Below, one piece after another: positions 23,106 through 35,300 of a stretch of 64,000 bases of DNA. The DNA comes from Nymphalis io (lineage: Eukaryota; Arthropoda; Insecta; Lepidoptera; Nymphalidae): NCBI RefSeq assembly GCF_905147045.1, contig NC_065897.1, positions 6,401,001 to 6,465,000 of the forward strand. The letters are read 5' to 3'. The stretch's first letter is position 1; the number at the start of each line of letters is the position of its first letter. The position numbers were made by a program, and so were the translations under genes. Below the pieces are notes generated by a model. The model had not been told where the DNA came from and did not search any database. It saw only the letters and a program-made list of their open reading frames with translations.

Positions 23106-25009
23106 TAGTAAAATTGACATGCATGTGTTGTATTGAAGAATTAAAGACTACTCGTCGAATAATATCAAATCAATAATATTTTTGAAAAGACCGTTTGCTA
23201 CTTGGGTTCAAATAATTCGAAGAGGATTGATCACCTGAATAGGACATAGACATGCTTTAAGTTGCGGCCTCAGTACTCAGCTGTTTGTATTTGAAGATTT
23301 TTATGTATTTAATTACTAATTAATTATTATACACCCGTAAAGCTCCTACTCCTGTTATTTTTTATTGCGTAACTAGCGTTTCGCCCGCGTCATAACCAAA
23401 TTTTATTTCTAGTTAATGGGATAAAAAAACCAAAATATATTAATTATATGAAATTTTAGCTGTGATAAAGCATGAAGTTACAATTACTCGCGCAACCTTT
23501 CGTATTTATGATATTAGTGCGATTGTTATTATTCAAGTAATTAAAGAAAAATATATATACTGAATTATTGTAATGCTTCCTTATATACAATATTGTGTGA
23601 ACATGCTACGTATAGTTGCCCATGCGTAAAGCAGCAGCAAGTACTTTATAGAAAAAAAAACCACCACTTCAATCACTTTAAAAATTTACTTAAAACTAAA
23701 AAAAGGACAGTCCTTCTAACCTAAACTATTAACAAGGTTACAACTTAAGAATTTAATGCAAACTTTATTAAACCCTACAACTAAGGAATAGGTAATCTTA
23801 AAAGTAAAAATTAATAATTTATAAAATTCAAAACAAAAATATTATCTTAAGACTAATAGAACAAAATTACAACCGATAATAATTGCAACATAAAGCCATA
23901 AAGTACATAATATTATCGAAAAATGATAATAATGAAAAACTCAAAACGAAACAACGACAGAACAGTGACAACGTACAGCTAAACCAATAATATGTAAGGT
24001 CATTCTACTCTAGAAAATTTGGACACTGCGAATAAGAAATTATTTAGCACACCGCCATCTATGGGCTAATGGTCGAAACATATAACAACAAAAATAATTA
24101 CGCGAACTTTAATTTTTTATAACTTTTGATAGACTCAACCAATTTTCATGAAATAAATACTAAACGGTACCTTGAAATACTTCTTATAAAATTTAGTTAT
24201 TTTAGTTTGTATTTTAGCCGTTTTCAAAATTACTCCAGATGCACAGACAAAAATAATGATAGTTTTGGTTGTGGTAACTCGCAAATGGCCATATTAACTT
24301 TAAAATACTTTCTTATCAAATTTCTATTTTATTTATTTGTATATAATAGATGTTTTCTATGTTATAATAATTGTCTCAAAAGGATTGCTCTTTAAAAAAA
24401 CCTTACCTATTTTTTTAATTTCTATATTTCTTTTTTGTTACAACTTCATGTATTCTTATGGAATGCAAAACATTCGATGATATCGTTCGTATTACATATA
24501 ACTATGTTGAATTGGTCTTAATTAAGATGAATGAAATGTTGTTGCTATGTCTAGAGATAGCTGATAATAATCATTTCGATTCCAAGCGACACGTTTTACA
24601 ATTTAAATTATTATTATGGACAGCGCGATTAATATCACTATGACTAATATGAATAAAGTTTGCCTTCTCGAACTGGTTTGCTGTATTTGTACAATTTTGG
24701 ATTTTAAATATTTCAAATCAGCCATTGAACTTGTTGCTCTGGTACAATCTTTTTATATAACACGAGTTTTAATAATGTTGATATTTTATTTAAGTTTATT
24801 GAATTTAAATAGAGTGATTGTTAATAAATGTAAAGCTCATGTAAATTATTATTTGAATAAAATCGTCATCATTTGATAAGGTCATTTCGTTTTGTCGCTA
24901 GCTTCTGAGCGATGTTTTTATTTGTCCGTTGACCCGATGTGTGGTGTGCTGGCTTAGTGTTCATTGCTCGTATGCCGCCCATGCCGGATGAAGGAAGTCT
25001 GATCACATT

Positions 25010-25114
25010 TTGTATGATAGTATTTTAGTGAAGTTTACATCGTCGGTGTTTGTTCATTTTATTTCAAGTGAACGTTTTTGTGCATAGGTTAAGTTTGGTT
25101 ATGAGTTACTCTAG
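25010..25114 (+). other. Putative 5' non-coding exon of the P4HA gene
   Basis: The P4HA start codon lies only 9 bases after an acceptor (tttttgcttttag, AG at 26341-26342), so an upstream untranslated exon is required. The nearest plausible one ends TTACTCTAG with a GTACGT donor at 25115, in a GC-richer, CpG-containing stretch from about 24900. The 5' end is not defined. The resulting UTR intron would be about 1.2 kb. Confidence 0.35.
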
Positions 25115-26351
25115 GTACGTAAACCCATCATTTATTAAATGTAAAATATATTTAGTAGTTTCATCCTATATTTCTTTGCTGTATGTACAAGCTTTTTCAA
25201 TGTAATATAAAATATATACAATCAATTTTCTGCTCTGTTATTGCCATGTATATCATGAAATTATTATTTTTTTAAATTTTTTTTTCAATAATTGTTTTTA
25301 TAATAGACAATTAATACCCGCGTTTTATTGTTGTGCATTATTTTTGAAATAAAAAAAATATGATTTAAATAATAATAAAAACCATTTTTAGTGTTGTTTA
25401 ATAAAGCTGTTTAATCATTAGTCATAAAAAAATCATGTTACTACAATAAAATTTAATATTGTATTCGAAAATTCTAGAGCTCTTGGAGTTATCAACTAAA
25501 AGTTTCGTTGTCATTTATATTAGTTTCTGTGAAGCTTGCAGCCGGAACTTATATCTAGTTTTATACAAAATAAATTAATATTAACATATACGTACAGGAA
25601 AATATACTATTTATAAAAGTAAGTTAACGAAAATATATGGTAATAATAATCCCATTTTATGGTTTATATATTTCATTCTAGTTTAAAAATTCTTTTCTTA
25701 AATACTGCAAAAATTAAACGTCTAATAAATAAATTTATCTAATATGAAATAAAGATTTTGACGGAACATAATTAGTGTTAATCCAATTAAACACACCAAA
25801 AAGTTTTTTTAAGATTTCATCATTTAAATAGTTAAATCTGTTTTATTATCCTTACATTTCTAAATAATTGTTGATTTAACTACTTTTAAAAGTTATGAAT
25901 GAGTTCCTATTCGTTTAAATATGAATAGCCAATTAATAAACTTGTGACTAATAATTGCTCCAGATATTGGTCGCTGTAACGCATAGACATATTTTCGTAA
26001 CACACACATGCGTTTCTCGTTATCTTTAGAATATTCCTTATGTATACCGCGAACCGTTCCCAGTTATCATGTACATATATATATATTTTGTTTTGTAGTG
26101 TGATAAAAAACTGATTATATTATTCTCTGTCTTTCGGGCATTCTGTTTAGTGAATCTTTGTATTCCAAACTGTATTTTATAGATAGTTTATCTATTTTTG
26201 TATTAAGCGTTTGCTTAGTAAACGTTCAAAAACTATTTTGTAAATATTGATTTTATTATAATATAATAGAAATGTATTGTAAATTTAAAACATATATCGT
26301 AATGGATGATTTTAATAAAAAATATTTTTTTTTTGCTTTTAGAATTGAAAA

Positions 26352-29300
26352 ATGAATTACGTGGTGAAAATTTCATCTCTCCTTTTAATTTTCATTGGCT
26401 TATTTTTTGTATCGACGCGAGCAGAACTATACACTGCTATATCTGATGTGGAACCGCTGTTAGACACCCACCTTAGGATTATTGAAGAATTGGAAGAATA
26501 CATTGAAAAGGAAGAGAAACGCATAGATGTTTTAAAAAGGTATTTTTATTTTATTTTAATTGAATCAGTCGAAATAATCTACGCAAGTTAAGATAGAATG
26601 TCGTGTTTGTCAGTCTTTTCGTCTGTCACATAATTTTTTTTTCTGACTCTACCAGTCTGCTAGACGAACGAATCATGTTCAAATTCGGTAAAAAAAGTTA
26701 ATGTTAGTGATCGTATTATTGTTGTATAACATGAACCTAAACGATGTATGACTTTGGAGATTAATTTTAGGCGCCAAATAAGAAAATTTACTTAAACATG
26801 TTTTCAAGTAATGTACTGAAGGTACAAAGCTCGATTAAAAATATAACTAATTGTGCAAAAAAGCTTTTTAATAAATAATAGTTTTATTAATACTCTTAAA
26901 TATGGATCAGTCATTAAAATTTAATGGAAATAGATAATACATAATGTCATGTATGTTTTCTTCTTTTAATATATATATTGTTTTATTGCAGTCATTTAAA
27001 AGTATACCAAATTGAACATGAAAAGGCTATGGAGGACATTCCGAATTATTTGGGCAATCCGATAAATGCATTTACGCTGATAAAGAGGTTGACTACGGAT
27101 TTAGATTTTATCGAAAAGAAAATCGAAATCGGATCAGGTAATTATACATATATATTTTTAACATTTCTTTATATATTTGACGAGCCGGTTGGCGCGGTTG
27201 GTGGATGCTTGTCTTTCACGCCGAAGGTTGTGGGTTCGATTCCCACCCAGGACAGATATTTGTGTGCATGAATATATCTGTTTGTCCTGAGTCTGGTTGT
27301 AATTATCTATATAAGTATGTATTTACAAAAGAAAAATAGTATATGTAGTATATCAGTTGTCTGGTTCCCATAGCACAAGCTCTGTACAAGCTTAATTTGG
27401 GAGCAGATGGCCGTGTGTGAAAAATGTTTTAGGATATTATTATTATTATTTCTAAAAAATATAAATTATAACTACTTAAAAAAGATCTAGTTAATTATTT
27501 ATTTTATATTAATTATTCATTTATAAATTTTAATATATTTTTTTATGTAACAGTGATAATTTTTACAGTTTACACAAACTAAAAAGGATTACTGCAAACA
27601 TGAATATGTCATTTTTTAGTAAGTTAGTTAGTTAAAACCGCTTAATCAACTTGTTATTGTATTTCAATATACAAATCAAATTCTTTCATTTGGTACCCCA
27701 CTCGGGTATGTTCGCTGAATATGATAAATTCATCCCCTTCCCCATAACTAACCCCCTCCCCCCATCAACAGCCAATTTTGTAATACACAAATCAAATACA
27801 TACATTTGCAATGAACTCGGATATATTCGCTTACTATCGTTTATTCATCCCCTCTTCCACCTCCATAGCTATTTAACGACTGAATCAATATTCTTCAATC
27901 ATAGCCTAAAACACTCGACTTAGATATCTTTCAAACAAAAGCAACTAAATGAAAATAAGTTCATCCGTTCGAGAGCTACGATCTGATGTAGACATACAAA
28001 CAGATATACACACACACACAAACTTATAACACCCCTCGTTTTGCGCGGGGGTTAAAAAGCTTTTATATATAAAATTTCGTATCTATGCTGTTTACTGTTG
28101 AGGATTTCCTTCGTCTGGAGCCTATCTTGCATGTCAGGCCGAGCTGACCATAAAAATGAAAGTATCGAAACTGAACCAACGGTTCAAAGGGTCACAAACG
28201 AATTATTATTATTAGTTTTTGTGAAATTTTCCTTTATATAAAATATACATAATATAATGCTAGACGCATTTTTCCTGTAATTCAGTATAATAATAATTAA
28301 AACTTGCTTAATCTAATATCATTAATCTGCTTAGAAACATCAATATGCAAAAGTTTTCTTTTTGCTAAAAAAATATAAATTTCTACCAACCCGCATTGGA
28401 GCAGCGTGGTGGAATAAGCTCCAAACCTTCTCCTCAAAAAGAGGAGAGGAGGCCTTTAGCCCAGCAGTGGGACATTCACAGGCTGTTACGGTAAAAAATA
28501 TTAATCGATCTGGAGTTAGGAACTTTACAATGCTACATTCCCGTGCCTCGAAAAGCACGTATAGGACATTCTTTGTCGTAATGAATTATCGTCGTCATTG
28601 GACTTTGAGAAGAGCAACTTTTTGTAAACGAGTTACTTATTAACTCCTCGGTGCGATGGAGCCGGTGTTAAGTACCCTGTCCTTTGCTGTACCCCATGAA
28701 TGCAAAATTTACTTTAACTCAACACAAACTCACTTCCTCATTTATAATATTAGTATATATTAGGATTAATTACTAAAAATGACATATACACGTTATAACA
28801 CAATAATTTGTGTTTATTTAAGTAATTCGATATTAACATATAATATAAATAAAAACAATTTTAAAGCGAAGCGTATTGTGGCAAAATGTAGTACTAAAAA
28901 AAATCTTTTTTTTAATCATGTAACACCGTTACGTAAATATACATTTCTGTAAACAACAATCGTTTCGGCACGACAATATTAACCAATAGCAAATATCTTT
29001 ATTTGCACTGTCATAATGAAAATAAACATTACAATATGCTACCTCTGTATTAGTACTCATTGAAGCCATTAGGTTTATTTCTGGAGTTACGTTTGCGTTT
29101 ATATCGTAATCATGATTTGTGAACAAAAATACGAACGTGCCTCACGAACATTATTATGACACAATCGTAATGATCAGCTTTAGTGTTTATTAACTTTAAG
29201 TGCATATATTCCGTTTTGCAATGAATATAATGAACGTCTATCTAGTGTCTTCGTCGTGACTACTTTCACGATGGGAATTAATCTGTTTTATTATGTAAAG

Positions 29301-32300
29301 AGCTAGCTTTTTGCCAGCGAAATGTTTTTTACTTGTAGCAACCCTCACCTCAAGTAGCAATAACCAAAACTTGCCTGCCTGCCGAATAATTTTAATTGGT
29401 TACTTTTCGATTCGATGTTCGTTACTTAAACAGAATTTACCTTGCCTAGCTTCGCCGATACAACTTTTTACACAAATTACACAAATTAATAATATCAATA
29501 TGTATATATTATATAAAATGTTTGTTTAATGGTTTTAATGTACTTTAATATGAAACTTATTAATATATATTTATTTTTCTGTTTGTACGCTATCCATTAT
29601 GAAGAATTTCTAACAAGAGGTAGGTATATGGACCAATCTGTTTTTCAATTTAATGATAAATGATTTAATAGAGAGAAAGTATGACGATTGTCACAATATT
29701 TTTTTCTTTTATAAGAATAAAAGAAAAAAATATTGTGTATTTATTTAATTCTATTACAGTTTTAACATATATATAATTAAAGTACATTTTTGTATTTTGA
29801 GAACTCATTATATTTAAATTTTAAAATATATTTTATATCTGATAATAATATGGATTGTGGCTTTAAACGATTAAACTCACACAGGCTATCGTGTATTTAT
29901 TATTTCTGGTTAAAAAATAACATTATAAACTGTAACCAATTCACTCTGATTGAGATTTGTATCAACCATAAATTTGCATATACAATAGTGTTAACAAACT
30001 ATATGGAGTATTAAAATACCGTTACAATAAAAATAAATACTGCGATATTTTCTTGTATTTTTCTTCATTGTCGTTTCTAGAACATTTACGTGTTAATATA
30101 ATATATGCAAACTTATGCAACATATTTATATTTTAGTTTTAGCTTTGGAGGACTATAAATATACAAATAAGTAAATATGATTTTCAGAATATGTAAAGAA
30201 TACATCACTTATATCTGATAACGAATTTACTCCGTATCCGTCGCTGGAGGATCTCACGGGGGCTGCTCAAGCTCTCACTCGCTTGCAGGAGACCTACCAC
30301 CTTGATGTCAACGACCTTGCTGAGGGCATATTGAACGGTGTTATATATAGGTATATCATTTGCAAAACTTAAAAATATATTACAAAACACATCTATGTAT
30401 AGATACAATTAAAAAAAAAAAACAAAAACGCTTCAAAAAAAATATTGCATACGTTTATTACCTTTACCTATAAGACATAATAAATGAAATCTCAAAACTA
30501 TATAACAATATCTGAAATTATTATACTATTAAAATACAAAATTGATTAACTCTAAAAAAAGATTTCGAAGTATTTTACCTAAATAATAATGAATCTTTAA
30601 CATTTTAGTAGTAAGTATAATAGGTCTAATATTGCGTACAAACTTTAAGTACAACATTTAAATTACATTTTACAGAGACGAAAGTACACCAGTTTTGTAA
30701 GTAACTTATTATAAGTAAATTTAATTGATAAAATCAAAATAATATAATTATATTTAATTAATTAAAAATATTTTCAGTAACAATCAATCAATCGCAATAT
30801 TGTAAGTTTTGTTTTTTAGTAAAACATTTTTATATTTAGATCGGGTTTGTCAAGTGTTTGTGTTTTTTGTTGGTGCTGATTGATTACCATTCAATAGTTT
30901 TTAAGAAGACAATAAGTCAAATAAAAAGAGTCTGCAAAATAATTACATTTACAAATTTTCATTGTGATAAACTGGTGGTTTGACATTTGAGTGTAAATAA
31001 CAATCATTTACATTTAAACGATACTTCATTTCAATAACAATGCTTTTAACATTTGACAATAACATATATAAAAAAAATATATTTTGGAGTGATCATTTTG
31101 TTTCATTAGGATAGGAGTAATGTTTATAGGAGACCCATACTATTCATTTCATAAAATTAGTCGCGCAGAAGACGATATGGCGATTACTTGTTTTATATTT
31201 TTATGTTGGATTAAATAATATATTTCTGTAATTTAGTAATTCTATTACGTAACAAATAAAATATTTTAGATAAAAAATATCATAAAAATGTTGGTTTCTG
31301 AACTTAAATTGGCTTCTGAGCGACTCATGTTATTAATAAAATAATATAGCTATTACGATGAATTCTAAAATTATATCAATGACTTTTATAAAAACATTTA
31401 CACGTGCTTTCCTTTTAATACATAATATAGAAGACAAACTAACCGCCATAATCCTATAAAGATTTTTACAGCATCGAACAATCGTGCATTTATACATTGT
31501 TCAACAAACGATGAAAGCATATCCATTTTCACACAAAATAATTATTAACCCTCTGTAGCCAGGTAACAGAGTTAACTAAGCTTACCATCATACATGCTAC
31601 AGGACAATTGTAAGGGCTGTTAGTTTATAAAAAAATTAATCACATATAATAGTTATAGATATAAGCAGTCGAAAAATTATGAACGGTGAATATTATGTTT
31701 AATATAACAAGCCAATTTGAGGTTAATTATAAAAAAATATATATAATGCGTCAAATATTATTTATAGTAAATCGAATGTTCCGTTTCAAATTTTTCGATT
31801 GTTTAAAAACTGCCTAGATTTCAATTGTAAACTAACGGTCCTTACAATTTAACAAATACATATTAGAACGATTCAATCACCCTCTTAGTGGCGGTGATGG
31901 TACGTCTGGAGTCGGGCAAAAAGCCTGCCTAATAATTCTGTTATTTCATCATTATAAAGTTTTAACATTGCATCAATCGAAAAAAAATGGTAAAAGGCAA
32001 ACAAAGGTGAATTCTGATTATAATATTTATATTTAATTGCAGTACCTCAATGAAATCTGACGATTGCTACGAGCTTGGCAGGGTGCTGTACAACGAGAAG
32101 GATTATAAAAACGCGCTCGCCTGGATGAAGTTGGCTTTGGAAAAATACCCCGAGGATGATGAACTATACAACTTCACGGATGTCGATATTTTGGAGTATA
32201 TCAGCTTCTGTTACTACTTGTTGGGTCAGTATAACGCGTAAAATAATAATCTATTATTTTACGCGTATTTATTGATGGTAGAGCTTTGTGCAAGCTCGTT

Positions 32301-35300
32301 TGGGTAGGTAGCACCCACTCATCAGATATTTTACCGCAAAACAGCAGTGCTTGGTATTGTTGTGTTCCGGTTTGAAGGGTGAGTGAGACAGTGTAATTAC
32401 AGGCTCAAGGGACATAAATTCTTAGTTCCCAAGGTTGGTGGCGCTTAGCTATGTAAGCGATGGTTGACATTTCTTACAATGCTAATGTCTAAGGGCGTTG
32501 GTGACCACTTACCATCAGGTGGCCCATATGCTCGTCCGCCTTCCTATACTATAAAAAAAAACTATGTATACACACTTCACAGTTGCCGTCCCATCAGATT
32601 ATGGCGTGAGGGAATATACAGTGCACCTGGGTTTACCTGGCCCACACATACAACACACTTAACTAACTCGTGTCCAGTAGTTTAATCTTTGAGGTTGGTC
32701 GGCGCGATTATTATAGGATGATTAATTATTCTATTAAACTTAAAATAAACGTGCTATTTTAATTAACATAGGACTCAAAAAATAGACTACACAGTCGTCT
32801 AGGTAGGAACCATCTACTCATTACATATTTTACTACAAAGTAGCAATACTCATTATTATTGTGATCTAGTTGGAAGTGTGAGTGAGTTAGTGTTACAAGT
32901 ACAAGGGACAACAAATCTTAGTTTTCAAGGTTGGTAGCGCATTCACAATGCAAGGGACGGCTAATATTTCTTTTATAGTCCTAATGTCTATTTGCGGTAA
33001 TGACCGCCTACTACGAGTTGCCTACAAAACAATCTATTAATAATGAACATATGGACTGATGTAAATTAATTTGTACAGGTGATATTAGAAATGCATTGAA
33101 CTGGACAAGTAAGTTGCTGAAGCTGGACCCAAGTCACGAACGCGCTAAAGGGAACATACCGCATTATCAAGACGCCCTTTTCAAAAGGCAATCTGATCAC
33201 ACTACGAAACTTCGCGGGGTAAGTTTTTAGGAGTAAAACGAAAACAGAACCATACTTAATAAAATCGCTTAAATTAATCCCAAAACTCTGGTCTCTTAAG
33301 GTCTCACCTGGAGATACACAAGTTAGTATCTTAGTATCTTAAGTATCCTTATATCTATTCCGGTTGCCTTTGTCTGCCTCGTTGGTCTAGACCAAGTATA
33401 TAAGACTTCCACTGCAAAAAAAAGTCTAACTTTCAAAGTCCTGGATGCTAATTCCAGATCGGTATAGTAATTATGTATTAAGTTTTTCTGCGAAGAAATT
33501 CTCAGTAGCAGCCCAGAGTCAGTCATGTCAGTGCTTACACTTGCCGTTCTCTGCCGTCCGAATTATTTCTGGTAGTTTCGGATTTTCCGTCCAATCGGAG
33601 GTAATAGAGATAATACCAGTGTACATACACACTTGTTCACTATAACATGACCTGCAAAGATTAAACTATTCACATTTGAAAAATGGTCGAGAACTGTCAG
33701 AATGTCATAGTGACAGTGGAATGTCAGAGGGCGACTCCATCAAGCGTTCTTGAAATAATTCGTTTAATTTCTGAAAATTGTTTTACTATAAATTATTTTA
33801 AAATTTTACGTGAATATTATTTTAGGACACAGGACAGCCAACTGTAGAAACGAAGGAGGAAGATGAAAAACCAAAGGAACCGACGAAATATGAAAAGGAG
33901 AGGAAAGTCTACGAGTCGCTTTGTCGCGGTGAAATGGAGATACCACGGGCAATATCCAAACGGTGCGTCGCGTTGTCTTATTCTCCTAACGTTATTATAT
34001 AATTGAACATGAGTTCGTATTTACTTGATTGTAAGGTAAAGTCTTTATATATAATAATACTGTTATAGAGTCAAAACCCTGGCTATTTTAAATACTCAAA
34101 ATGTAAAAATGAAGTATATTATAATATTGATTGTATAGTTTTCGAATCCTAGCATGCTTTAGTTTCAACGATTTCTTATGAAAATTATTTTTTATCTATT
34201 ATTGCAGGCTGACATGTCGCTACTTGACTGAAAATCATCCTTTCCTGAGACTGGCGCCGATCAAAATGGAGTACGTGTATCTTGATCCTGATATTGTGGT
34301 GTTCCACGAGGTTTTAAACGAAGACGAAATATATGAAATAATGATGATGGCTCGACCGCGGGTGAGTTACAACCTGCTCATTGAATTATAAGAATACCAG
34401 TTTCCGTCCATGACTTCGAATGCTTGCGGGAGGGGGATAAGTTTTATGCAAAATTTCGTGATCGGTTGAATAGTTAAGAGTTGAATGCATAACAAATTAA
34501 TAAACTCACGTTCGCATTTACATGATACAAGTGACAATTGAAATGACAAACAGATTAGTTAGGATTAGTAATACCAAAGATAAGGAACAGAAAATGTTAG
34601 TTTTCGGGAAGCTAACTGGAACTTAGGGTTAGGTTGCTAAATTTAATCTTACCTCGTGGCTCAGCGTTCCTTGGCTATCAATTTAAAAACGTAAAATAAT
34701 TACAAAATAAAATAATAGTAATAATATTCAAGAATAAGCAATATATATAATAATTAATTAAAGCATTATATATAATAATAATTAATACATTAAATATATA
34801 CTTACTGGTGGTAGGGCTTTGTGCAAGCTCGTCTGGGTAGGTACCACCCACTCATCAGATATTCTACCGCAAAACAGCAATACTTGATATTGTTGTGTTC
34901 CGGTTTGAAGGGTGAGTGAGCCAGTGTAATTACAGGCACAAGGGACATAAAATCTTAGTTCCCAAGGTTGGTGGCGCATTGGATATGTAAGCGATGGTTG
35001 ACATTTCTTACAATGCCAATGTCTAAGAGCGTTGGTGACCACTTACCATCAGGTGGCCCATATGCTAAAAAAAAAATAATATATATATATATATATATAT
35101 CTTTATTTAATGTATTCGAATTTAGATCCGCACTTGACAGAGCTAAATATAAAAATAACTTGAAAGTGGCATGGACATGTAATTTAATAAGAAGTACAGT
35201 GCCACCTAGTACCCTCCGCGTTAAATTTATTTTATATTTAGTTCTGTATAATACCAATTTTCAATTATTTTATCTTTTTTACAAGTTTTTACTGTTAAAA

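Larger units (their letters stand above)
17670..24899. other. Long non-coding interval with decayed transposons
   Basis: No convincing gene between DCAF13 and P4HA. A GC-rich spot at 18840-18880 (accggagaccgggccggagtctgcgct) could be a promoter or non-coding exon. 19051-19110 has a small duplicated tgtatgtagttttt word. 21183-21243 is a TA microsatellite, 22076-22304 a MITE, and 23345-24095 looks like decayed transposon sequence (it opens with actagcgtttcgcccgcg). The rest is AT-rich and featureless to me. Confidence 0.45.

Noticed and set aside
28340..28643. Open frames on both strands at 28.4 kb
   Set aside because: Carried by the SINE family A 3' fragment. The same peptide text reappears at 62.9 kb.
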